A stretch of 5,362 nucleotides of DNA from Anaerolineae bacterium (GTDB lineage: Bacteria; Chloroflexota; Anaerolineae; 4572-78; J111). Below are positions 1 through 5,362 of the stretch, piece after piece (position 1 is the stretch's first letter; each line of letters begins with the position of its first letter). The position numbers and the translations under genes were made by a program. Location of the stretch: contig JAGRBY010000512.1 of assembly GCA_020433835.1 (NCBI GenBank), positions 1 through 5,362 on the forward strand. The letters run 5' to 3'. The notes under the pieces are model-generated. The model had not been told where the DNA came from, made no database searches, and worked only from the letters and a program-made list of their open reading frames with translations.

Positions 1-1
1 A

Positions 2-2683
2 GCAAGTCTGGTTTATCCATGCAACCCGGAGGCAGCTTCGTGGGGGGTGCCCATGGAACGGACCCGGCCGGAATATCCCGGTGCCCACGCTTTGGGCAGC
101 GAGATAGCGATGGACCCGGATTCTGCCCAGGCGTTCCGCATCATGAGTACCTCAAGCGGGCCGGTGAAATTCAGCCCAGAGTCTGAGCATCCACCGCCGC
201 CAGCCGTGGCACAGCGTTTTAGCATCCAATCCTTTATTGGGATGGCGTTGCACCCCAAAGGAGGTGAGCCATGGGGGTTTGTATTGCACCAATGCGCTTA
301 CCCACGGGTTTGGACGCCGCAGGAGGAGCAGCTTTTCCAGGAAATCGGCTGGCGGCTGACTGATGCGCTGACCGGTCTGATGGCGTTTCGCAATCTGTGC
401 GAAAGTGAGACTAAATTGGCAGAGGCCGAGCGCATTGCCCAGGTGGGCTACTGGGAGTATGACCTGGCGACTGATCGCCTCATTTGGTCAGATGAAACCT
501 ACCGCATCTTTGGGCTGCAGCCGCAAGAATGCATCCTCAACCTAACCCGGTTAGCGGAACTGATTCACCCTGAAGATCGGCAGCGCGTAGAACAGGCCAT
601 AGCCAATGCTCTGTCACAGGATAGTCCACGTTACGATGTGGAATACCGCATAATCCGGCCCAATGGCGAAGTACGGTACATTCACAGTCAAGGGGATGCG
701 ATGAAGGATGAGACCGGCCAGATTCGCCGTATGTTCGGCACCAAGCAAGACATCACCGAACGCCGGCAAGTGGAGGACGAACTGCGGGCGAGTGAGACCC
801 GCTTCCGCACCTTTGTAGACCACGCAACGGATGGCTTCTTCCTGCATGACGCTCAGGCTGTAATTGTGGACGTGAACCGTTGGGCCTGCGAGAGCCTGGG
901 CTACACGCGAGAGGAACTAATTGGGATGACCCCGTTTGACTTTGATGCGGAGATCAACCCAACTTCCCTCAACCAACTGATAACCCGACTACAGGCTGGA
1001 GAGGTGGTGGCATTCGACTCCGGTCATCGCCGGAAGGATGGCACCGTGTTTCCGGTTGAGATCCGTATCCGCTCGTTCTCGTATGGCCAGCATCGGTTTG
1101 GTGTCGCTCTGGTTCGGGACATTACAGGGCGCAAGCAGGCGCAGGAGGCGCTCCGCACCAGCGAGGAACGCTATCGCGCTCTGTATCACGAAAACCCATC
1201 CATGTTCTTTACCTTGGATGCTGAGGGAACCGTCATCGCCCTGAACGACTTTGGTGCCAGCCAACTCGGCTACACTAAGGATGAACTAGAAGGGCAGTCG
1301 ATCCTGAACACATTCTACGCAGAAGATCAGACGGCTGTGAGCCAACAACTCAAAACCTGCTTGCAAAATCCATGGCAAGTATTTCGTTGGCAGTTCCGCA
1401 AAATTCGCAAAAATGGCAGCCTGATGTGGGTCGAAGAATTCGGGCGAACCGTCAATGGGCCAGATGGGGCCGTCTATATCCTGGTGGTCTGTCAAGACAT
1501 CACCGAGCGCAAACAACTGGAGGCGGAAAATAAGCGACTGACCATGCAATTCTATCAAGCCCAGAAAATGGAAGCCATCGGTCGGCTGGCCGGGGGCATT
1601 GCCCACGATTTCAACAACCTGCTGGTCCCAATTATTGGCTATGTCGAGTTAAACTTAACCGATTTAGACCCCGACAGTAAACTGTACGCCGATTTAGCCA
1701 TAATTCGCAAAGCAGCCAACCGCGCCGCCGATCTAACCCGGCAAATTCTGGCCTTTAGCCGTCAACAGGTCTTGGAACTGAGGCTGCTGGACCTCAATCT
1801 GATTATCGCCGAATTCAAGAAAATGCTCCAACGGCTAATTGGCGAAGATATTGAATTACAAACCTTGCTTGCCCCAACCCTTGCCCCCATCAAAGCCGAC
1901 AAAGGGCAACTGGAACAAGTTTTGATGAATTTGGCGATCAACTCCCGCGACGCTATGCCGACCGGCGGGAAGCTCACCATCGAAACCGCCAACACATTTT
2001 TAGATGAAGCCTATGTGGACAAATATGCCGGCGACCTGGCTCCAGGCCCCCACATTATGGTAGCCGTAAGTGACACCGGGCTTGGCATCGATACGAAAAT
2101 GCAAAAGCGTATTTTTGACCCGTTCTTCACCACCAAAGAAAGTGGTCAGGGCACCGGGTTAGGCTTAGCCACGGTTTTTGGGATTATCAAACAACATCAA
2201 GGACATATTCTGGTTTATAGCGAACCGGGCAATGGCACCACCTTCAAAATTTACCTACCCCAAGCCCAAGAAGCCCACCCAACCATTGTCTCTATGACGA
2301 AAGCACCGCATTCCATTTATGGAACGGAAACGGTGCTTGTAGTAGAAGATGAAGAGATGGTCCGCAAACTGGTATGCGAAACGCTTGAGGCCCACGGCTA
2401 TGATGTAATTGAAGCCCAAAGCCCCACCGATTGTCTTGAACTGGCCTCGGCCAAGACCACTATCCATCTGTTGGTAACCGACGTCATTATGCCCGAGATG
2501 AACGGCAAAGAACTTTACCAGAAGATAAAGGCCATCCATCCGAACAGTAAAGTTTTATATATGTCAGGCTATACAAGTAATGTTATCGTTCATCACAATA
2601 TGTTAGATGAAGACATCAACTTTCTACCGAAACCCTTCACGGTTCAGACCCTTGCCCAAAAAGTTAGAGAGGTTTTGAATTGA
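2..2683 (+). CDS. Hybrid sensor histidine kinase with GAF, three PAS domains and a C-terminal receiver (5' end outside window)
   Basis: This is a signalling kinase that autophosphorylates on His and can pass the phosphate to its own Asp. The visible order is: end of a GAF domain (about 2-385), PAS/PAC 1 (about 422-770), PAS/PAC 2 (about 791-1135), PAS/PAC 3 (about 1160-1512), HisKA (about 1550-1765), HATPase (about 1900-2265) and REC (about 2330-2680). PAC ends read DITERR, DITGRK and DITERK. The H-box is GGIAHDFNNLL with His at 1604, the NtrB-like HDFNN type. The N-box is NLAINSRDAM (1928-1957), G1 is DTGLGI (2072-2089), F-box FDPFF starts at 2114 and G2 GTGLGLA is at 2150-2170. The receiver has acidic VVEDEE (2339-2356), phospho-acceptor Asp at 2480 in TDVIMP, Ser at 2564 and Lys at 2630. 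All catalytic residues are present. No membrane segment is visible, so it is probably cytosolic. A GTG at 47 could start an 878-residue form, but the frame stays open to the edge and its residues continue the GAF fold, so the real start is upstream. Signal and target genes are unknown. Confidence 0.95.
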   Translation, partial: ASLVYPCNPEAASWGVPMERTRPEYPGAHALGSEIAMDPDSAQAFRIMSTSSGPVKFSPESEHPPPPAVAQRFSIQSFIGMALHPKGGEPWGFVLHQCAYPRVWTPQEEQLFQEIGWRLTDALTGLMAFRNLCESETKLAEAERIAQVGYWEYDLATDRLIWSDETYRIFGLQPQECILNLTRLAELIHPEDRQRVEQAIANALSQDSPRYDVEYRIIRPNGEVRYIHSQGDAMKDETGQIRRMFGTKQDITERRQVEDELRASETRFRTFVDHATDGFFLHDAQAVIVDVNRWACESLGYTREELIGMTPFDFDAEINPTSLNQLITRLQAGEVVAFDSGHRRKDGTVFPVEIRIRSFSYGQHRFGVALVRDITGRKQAQEALRTSEERYRALYHENPSMFFTLDAEGTVIALNDFGASQLGYTKDELEGQSILNTFYAEDQTAVSQQLKTCLQNPWQVFRWQFRKIRKNGSLMWVEEFGRTVNGPDGAVYILVVCQDITERKQLEAENKRLTMQFYQAQKMEAIGRLAGGIAHDFNNLLVPIIGYVELNLTDLDPDSKLYADLAIIRKAANRAADLTRQILAFSRQQVLELRLLDLNLIIAEFKKMLQRLIGEDIELQTLLAPTLAPIKADKGQLEQVLMNLAINSRDAMPTGGKLTIETANTFLDEAYVDKYAGDLAPGPHIMVAVSDTGLGIDTKMQKRIFDPFFTTKESGQGTGLGLATVFGIIKQHQGHILVYSEPGNGTTFKIYLPQAQEAHPTIVSMTKAPHSIYGTETVLVVEDEEMVRKLVCETLEAHGYDVIEAQSPTDCLELASAKTTIHLLVTDVIMPEMNGKELYQKIKAIHPNSKVLYMSGYTSNVIVHHNMLDEDINFLPKPFTVQTLAQKVREVLN

Positions 2684-2711
2684 GATTGGCAACAAGTTGC
2701 TGTTCAATCTC
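2682..2711 (+). terminator. Hairpin over the kinase stop codon, possible weak terminator
   Basis: GAGATTG (2682-2688) pairs with CAATCTC (2705-2711). AACA (2691-2694) can pair with TGTT (2701-2704) if GC is bulged, giving about 11 pairs and a 6-nt loop. An alternative inner stem is GCAA/TTGC. No T-run follows, so it does not fit the classical intrinsic terminator. It may instead protect the mRNA 3' end or attenuate read-through into the next gene. Confidence 0.4.
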
Positions 2712-2738
2712 TATCGTGGTAAAACCGAGTTCAATGCT

Positions 2739-2768
2739 TTGGTAATTTGAGCGCTCCTTGGTTACAAT
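2739..2768 (+). promoter_or_regulatory. Putative sigma70-type promoter for the FAD protein operon
   Basis: A -10-like TACAAT (2763-2768, five of six consensus bases) lies 18 nt after a -35-like TTGGTA (2739-2744, four of six). Transcription would begin near 2775, leaving a very short leader before the ATG at 2786. With a start that close, the ribosome binding site would lie at or near the mRNA 5' end, which weakens the call slightly. It sits in the only intergenic gap before the two-gene operon. Confidence 0.45.
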
Positions 2769-2770
2769 AG

Positions 2771-2778
2771 GGGTAGGG
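2771..2778 (+). promoter_or_regulatory. Ribosome binding site deciding the start of the FAD protein
   Basis: The purine-rich GGGTAGGG ends 7 nt before the ATG at 2786. A second in-frame ATG at 2792 would leave 13 nt, so the first ATG is preferred. It is not a perfect AGGAGG. Confidence 0.5.
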
Positions 2779-2785
2779 AATTATC

Positions 2786-4333
2786 ATGACCATGCCTACA
2801 TTCTCCCAGCCCTCGCTGCCGCCTATGTTCGAACAGCAGCAGCTTGCTATCGCCGCGCTGAAACAAAGCAGCCTGCCCCTGGAAGAAACGACCTATTTGA
2901 CCATCGGGGGCGGCATCGGCAGTTTTATCTGGGTCGATCACCTGCTCGTTCACGGCGCTGACCCCACCGCTATTGTCGCCCTGGGCCTTGAAAGCAAACC
3001 CTACGCTCGCTTTCGGCGGCTATGCCGCAACTCGCAAATTTTCGATCACGACCGGCTGCGCAGCGACTCCAGCGGAACGCCCGATAACATCTGGGGCTGG
3101 CCCGGTTATGCCGTGCGCGAAATGGGGCGCGATCTCCGGCGCGGGCGGGCGCTGCATGCCGCCCACTTGGCCTGGCAAATCTTCAGCGAGCCGGTGCTGC
3201 ACCATCCCTTCACGCCCCAGGCCGGCGATGTCTATGCCTCGTTTGATCGGGAGGCGCGGCGTATTGGCTGGCCTGCCATCCGGCGCTTGGGGCTGGTCCA
3301 CGCCCTCCGCACAACCAACGATGGACGCTACGTGGTGGCCTACACTCCGGCGACGGCGTTCAAACGGGGCTGTCGCTTGCTCATCGCCCGCTACGTTCAC
3401 CTGGCGATGGGTTATCCCGGCGTGCGGGTGCTGCCGGAACTGCATCGCTACCGCCAAGCCTCAAACTACCGTCGCCACTTTGTCAACGCCTACGAACGGC
3501 ACGACCACGTCTATCGGCTGTTGAGCCAAACGGGCGGCACGGTGCTGGTGCGGGGGCGCGGCATCACCGCTTCGCGCATTATCCAAAGGCTGCACCAAAC
3601 CCGAGCGCGTAACCCCAACATCCACATTCTGCACCTGATGCGCAGCCCCAAGCCACACGGCCCGCACTATGGCTACGCCCGGCGGCCAACCCGTCATCAT
3701 GTCGATTACCAACCCTACAACTTTCCCAAAGCCTGCTTCGGCGGCGATCTGCGCCGGGTGATGGAACAAGCCGATGATCAGCAGCGCGCTGAGTTTATCG
3801 GCTTGTGGGGCGGCATCACCACGGCCAAGCGTACGGAATGGCAGCACATCATCACCACCGGCCTCAAAGAAGGCTGGTATCACGTACGCATGGGCCGCCT
3901 GATGAGCGTAGAACCCACCGATAACCGGCTCACCGTTGTCATCCGAAGTGAGGCCGCCTGGGCTGAAGAAACCACCCTCCAGGCCGATTTCATCATCGAC
4001 GCGACCGGCCTGGAGATAGCCCCCGAGGGCAACTCGCTGCTGCACGATTTGCTGCGATGTTACCGGCTGCAAAAAAACCGCGTCGGGCAAATCGCGGTGA
4101 CTGATACCTTTGAAATCGCCGGGCTGCGAAACAGGATTGGTCGCGTATATAGCGGCGGCATCATGACGCTGGGCGGCCCCTTTGCGCCGGTCGACAGTTT
4201 TACGGGGCTGCAATACGCCGCGCAGAAATCGGTGGAAAGTTTGCTGGCGCAGAAAGCGCCGGGGCTGCATCGCCTCGGGCCGCTGCGCTCGTTGGAACAG
4301 TGGTCGCGCTGGGCGGCAGGAGTAACGCCGTGA
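2786..4333 (+). CDS. FAD/NAD(P)-binding oxidoreductase-like protein, substrate unknown
   Basis: This 515-residue protein is probably a soluble flavoprotein-type oxidoreductase, but I cannot assign its reaction. Residues 37-50 form a first Rossmann beta-strand and glycine loop (GGGIGS at 41-46), the usual site for the FAD ADP moiety. Residues 253-269 form a second nucleotide-binding-like segment (VLVRGRGITASR), suggesting NAD(P) binding as in two-dinucleotide-fold monooxygenases and reductases. Residues 403-410 (IIDATGLE) match the ATG motif seen before the last FAD contact in that superfamily. The C-terminal stretch 457-479, with GGPFAPVDSFTGLQYAA, resembles the final FAD-binding loop and helix. 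Conserved-looking family-specific patches are RLCRNSQIFDHDRLRS (78-93) and PDNIWGWPGYAVRE (99-112). There is no CxxC pair, signal peptide or membrane segment. The stop overlaps the start of a small membrane protein, so the two are probably made together. The general fold is well supported; the two-nucleotide reading is moderate; the substrate is unknown. Confidence 0.85.
   Translation: MTMPTFSQPSLPPMFEQQQLAIAALKQSSLPLEETTYLTIGGGIGSFIWVDHLLVHGADPTAIVALGLESKPYARFRRLCRNSQIFDHDRLRSDSSGTPDNIWGWPGYAVREMGRDLRRGRALHAAHLAWQIFSEPVLHHPFTPQAGDVYASFDREARRIGWPAIRRLGLVHALRTTNDGRYVVAYTPATAFKRGCRLLIARYVHLAMGYPGVRVLPELHRYRQASNYRRHFVNAYERHDHVYRLLSQTGGTVLVRGRGITASRIIQRLHQTRARNPNIHILHLMRSPKPHGPHYGYARRPTRHHVDYQPYNFPKACFGGDLRRVMEQADDQQRAEFIGLWGGITTAKRTEWQHIITTGLKEGWYHVRMGRLMSVEPTDNRLTVVIRSEAAWAEETTLQADFIIDATGLEIAPEGNSLLHDLLRCYRLQKNRVGQIAVTDTFEIAGLRNRIGRVYSGGIMTLGGPFAPVDSFTGLQYAAQKSVESLLAQKAPGLHRLGPLRSLEQWSRWAAGVTP
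4318..4322 (+). promoter_or_regulatory. Shine-Dalgarno AGGAG deciding the GTG start of the membrane protein
   Basis: AGGAG lies inside the end of the FAD-protein gene, 7 nt before the GTG at 4330. It favours that start over the in-frame GTG at 4300, which would add ten polar residues and lies deeper within the upstream gene. Confidence 0.75.
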
Positions 4334-4773
4334 CGCCAACGCTGTGGGGACGCTGGCAAACGCGGCTGCTGTTGCTGGCAACCGTCGGGCTGCTCATCAC
4401 GCTTGGCTTTGGAGTTGTGTTGAGAAACTTCGCGACGCCGTTGGCTTTACTGGGCTACGTGCTGTTCTTGGGCTTCGGCTGGGATGTGCTCTACCAGAGT
4501 CTGCAATCGCTGCGCTGGGATCGCGATTGGCCGCCGCTGTTTATGGTGGGCGGCGGTCTGCTGGAAGCCCTGCTGCTGTGGGGGTTGGTCAAAGCCGATA
4601 TATTGTGGGCTGGGTTGGGACTGGCCGGCCTGCCCGGTGTCGATCCGGGGCTAACGCTGATGCAATTTGCGCTCCACTACGGTACGGTCTTTGCCGTGAT
4701 CTTCTTCATCATGCTTGGCCCGATGCGGGTTCTGTTTTTAAAGTGGCGCTTTCGGGGCGGTCAGTTTTTTTGA
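4330..4773 (+). CDS. Small four-helix membrane protein, function unknown
   Basis: This 147-residue protein belongs to no family I recognise. Hydrophobic segments lie at about 12-31, 36-55, 69-88 and 114-137, and a weaker one at about 91-101. Basic residues cluster at the N terminus (R8, R12), between segments 2 and 3 (R62, R65) and at the C terminus (K138, R140, R142). By the positive-inside rule both ends and the middle loop would face the cytoplasm. There are no Cys residues and no CxxCH, so it is not a c-type haem protein. His116 in segment 4 is the only histidine. The GTG start overlaps the preceding TGA as GTGA, and an AGGAG stands 7 nt upstream, so translation is probably coupled to the FAD protein. 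It might anchor that protein at the membrane or relay electrons to quinone, but this is only inference from position. The last codons contain a run of seven T bases (4765-4771) that ends in the stop. Confidence 0.8.
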   Translation: MTPTLWGRWQTRLLLLATVGLLITLGFGVVLRNFATPLALLGYVLFLGFGWDVLYQSLQSLRWDRDWPPLFMVGGGLLEALLLWGLVKADILWAGLGLAGLPGVDPGLTLMQFALHYGTVFAVIFFIMLGPMRVLFLKWRFRGGQFF

Positions 4774-4789
4774 GCGAGGCAGGGCATTG

Positions 4790-4810
4790 GGCCGTTCCAC
4801 GGTCGTTTTT
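4790..4810 (+). terminator. Putative intrinsic terminator of the two-gene operon
   Basis: GGCCGT (4790-4795) pairs with ACGGTC (4799-4804) around a TCC loop, with one G-U pair, and is followed by GTTTTT (4805-4810). It begins 16 nt after the membrane-protein stop. The stem is short (6 pairs), but the position and T-run fit a factor-independent terminator. Confidence 0.55.
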
Positions 4811-4840
4811 GCCATTTCAAGGGACGTCCTTATGATCAAA

Positions 4841-4906
4841 AACGCAAGGTTTCCAACGCAAGCATCACATTTTTAAACGCATGCTTAAGTCTTCTCAACG
4901 CAAGCA
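4841..4906 (+). repeat. AACGCAAGC-type direct repeats, three at 21-bp steps
   Basis: Copies are AACGCAAGG (4841-4849), AACGCAAGC (4855-4863), AACGCATGC (4876-4884) and AACGCAAGC (4897-4905). The last three start exactly 21 bp apart, or two helical turns, so they would present the same DNA face. A reverse-orientation ATGCGTT (4919-4925) follows at nearly the same step. The pattern resembles a multi-site operator or iterons, but no cognate protein is visible. Confidence 0.6.
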
Positions 4907-4929
4907 ACGGCCCATGCTATGCGTTTAAA
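4872..4929. repeat. 11-bp perfect inverted repeat TTTAAACGCAT / ATGCGTTTAAA
   Basis: The left arm (4872-4882) and right arm (4919-4929) are exact reverse complements, separated by 36 bp that include another AACGCAAGC copy. The right arm contains an 8-bp self-complementary GTTTAAAC (4923-4930). As RNA it would be a stem with a long loop; as DNA it could be a pair of opposed protein sites. Confidence 0.6.
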
Positions 4930-4965
4930 CATGCCCTCTTTTTGCCGGACGCAGCGCCCCAGAGA

Positions 4966-4986
4966 ATACAAATGCCTTGTTTGTAT
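4966..4986. repeat. Hairpin ATACAAA / TTTGTAT
   Basis: ATACAAA (4966-4972) and TTTGTAT (4980-4986) form a perfect 7-bp stem around a 7-nt loop. No T-run follows, so it is not an obvious terminator on either strand. It could be an operator-like dyad or part of a folded transcript. Confidence 0.5.
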
Positions 4987-4996
4987 CACCCGCAGC

Positions 4997-5016
4997 GCCT
5001 TGGATTATGCTAAGGC
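4997..5016. repeat. Hairpin GCCTTGG / CTAAGGC
   Basis: GCCTTGG (4997-5003) pairs with CTAAGGC (5010-5016), seven pairs including one G-U, with a 6-nt loop. It starts 10 nt after the preceding hairpin, so the two could stack in one RNA. Confidence 0.45.
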
Positions 5017-5031
5017 CCTGGATTTAACTGA

Positions 5032-5064
5032 CACAACGCATTATTGTTGTTACGATCCGTTGTG
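5032..5064. repeat. Inverted repeat CACAACG / CGTTGTG
   Basis: CACAACG (5032-5038) and CGTTGTG (5058-5064) are exact reverse complements separated by 19 bp. A competing smaller hairpin, ACAAC/GTTGT, uses 5033-5037 and 5046-5050. Its meaning is unknown; arms of this length may arise by chance. Confidence 0.4.
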
Positions 5065-5103
5065 ATCGCGTCCCGCCCCCGTCTTAGAGCGTAAAACGTA
5101 CCA

Positions 5104-5160
5104 TTTTGCTTGTTTGGCTTGTAACAAGGTTGAAAAGGTTTTGCTTGTTTGATTTGTACC
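5104..5160 (+). repeat. Pair of near-identical 22-bp direct repeats
   Basis: Copies at 5104-5125 and 5139-5160 share the 13-bp core TTTTGCTTGTTTG and match at 19 of 22 positions. Their starts are 35 bp apart. They lie just upstream of a promoter-like -10 at 5178, where activator or repressor sites would be expected. Confidence 0.65.
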
Positions 5161-5174
5161 TATGGGATTATTTG

Positions 5175-5188
5175 TGTGATAATATCAC
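5175..5188 (+). promoter_or_regulatory. Promoter-like extended -10 overlapped by a perfect palindrome
   Basis: GTGATA-A-TATCAC (5176-5188) is a perfect 6-1-6 palindrome. It contains GATAAT (5178-5183) preceded by TG at 5175-5176, an extended -10-like element. The matching -35 is poor (TTGTAC at 5154-5159, 18 nt spacing, inside the second 22-bp repeat). Any transcript would read out of the right edge. An operator placed over a -10 is typical of repression, but no regulator is identified. Confidence 0.4.
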
Positions 5189-5321
5189 GGTAATTGTAAG
5201 CATGTTGCCCCATTGAGCACCAAAAGTAAGCCTTTGCGGTCTCATGTTCAAGAAAAACCTGGGGTCTAACGCTACCACGATTGTGTGCAGAGCTATCAAG
5301 CTGTTTAAAAAGTCAGCGTTT

Positions 5322-5359
5322 ACAGATTTGTCCACAGATGGACACAGATTCTCACAGAT
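5322..5359 (+). repeat. Four ACAGAT units at the right edge, three at 10-bp steps
   Basis: ACAGAT occurs at 5322, 5334, 5344 and 5354. The last three are one helical turn apart and each is preceded by C. TGTCC/GGACA (5329-5333/5340-5344) makes a small hairpin around one unit. The array may continue outside the window. It looks like a short dispersed intergenic repeat family, not coding sequence. Confidence 0.6.
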
Positions 5360-5362
5360 ACT

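Larger units (their letters stand above)
4811..5362. other. Gene-poor repeat-rich intergenic region
   Basis: No reading frame here has both a plausible start with a ribosome binding site and protein-like composition. The base composition is more AT-rich than the preceding genes, with frequent T-rich and A-rich tracts after 5090. The stretch contains short direct and inverted repeats listed separately, plus a 9-bp direct repeat CGCAGCGCC at 4950-4958 and 4991-4999. No tRNA cloverleaf, transposase or CRISPR repeat is visible. It may be a regulatory region for a gene beyond the right edge, a structured RNA, or decayed sequence. Confidence 0.6.

Noticed and set aside
4071..4078. A-AAA-AAC slippery heptamer in the reading frame of the FAD protein
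   Set aside because: A -1 shift would reach a stop after about nine codons and remove the C-terminal FAD-like segment. I see no downstream stimulatory structure, so it is probably just a Lys-Asn codon pair.
3461..4381. Long minus-strand frame (306 codons) opposite the FAD protein
   Set aside because: It is antisense to a gene with clear motifs, its translation is low-complexity and Ala/Pro/Arg-rich, and it has no recognisable domain. It is typical of a shadow frame in GC-rich DNA.
4344..4835. Plus-strand frame of 163 codons overlapping the membrane protein
   Set aside because: It is out of frame with the membrane protein, Arg/Ala/Gly-rich with no pattern of helices, and lacks a ribosome binding site as good as AGGAG at 4318.
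5244..5362. Plus-strand frame from ATG 5244, open to the right edge (39 codons)
   Set aside because: No convincing ribosome binding site precedes it, and its last part is just the translated ACAGAT repeat array. It could only be rescued by sequence beyond the edge.
5168..5362. Minus-strand frame open from the right edge to a stop near 5169 (about 64 codons)
   Set aside because: It enters through the ACAGAT repeats, crosses the palindrome at 5176-5188, has no recognisable domain, and has no supported start inside the window.
4811..5362. CRISPR array or retron-type RNA
   Set aside because: The repeats are too short and unevenly composed for CRISPR, there are no constant spacers, and no cas or reverse transcriptase gene is in the window.

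Overview
The window holds three plus-strand genes followed by a gene-poor, repeat-rich stretch of about 590 bases. It contains no rRNA or tRNA gene, transposase or CRISPR array that I can recognise. The lineage cannot be fixed from this sequence alone. Mid-to-high GC genes, a large GAF/PAS hybrid histidine kinase, and an unassigned FAD-type protein paired with a small membrane protein are compatible with a filamentous or environmental lineage such as Chloroflexota. This is inference, not a demonstrated placement.

Layout: (1) Positions 2-2683 encode the C-terminal 893 residues of a soluble hybrid sensor histidine kinase, in the order GAF (partial) - PAS - PAS - PAS - HisKA - HATPase - receiver. 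The frame is open to the left edge, so the true start lies outside the window. (2) Positions 2684-2785 are a short intergenic gap with a hairpin over the kinase stop codon, a plausible sigma70-type promoter and a ribosome binding site. (3) Positions 2786-4333 encode a 515-residue FAD/NAD(P)-binding, oxidoreductase-like protein. (4) Positions 4330-4773 encode a 147-residue protein with four predicted membrane segments. Its GTG start overlaps the stop of the previous gene (GTGA), with an AGGAG ribosome binding site 7 nt upstream. A short GC-rich hairpin with a T-run at 4790-4810 probably ends this two-gene operon.

(5) Positions 4811-5362 hold no convincing gene but are full of short repeats. 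These are AACGCAAGC-type elements, three of them at exact 21-bp steps; an 11-bp inverted repeat; several hairpins; a pair of near-identical 22-bp direct repeats 35 bp apart; a perfect GTGATA-A-TATCAC palindrome over a promoter-like -10; and four ACAGAT units near the right edge.

How the parts work together: the kinase appears to be a stand-alone cytoplasmic signalling protein with its own receiver domain and no visible partner. The FAD protein and the small membrane protein are almost certainly translated together and may form a membrane-associated redox pair of unknown substrate. This pair and the repeat-rich region after it are the least explained parts of the window.
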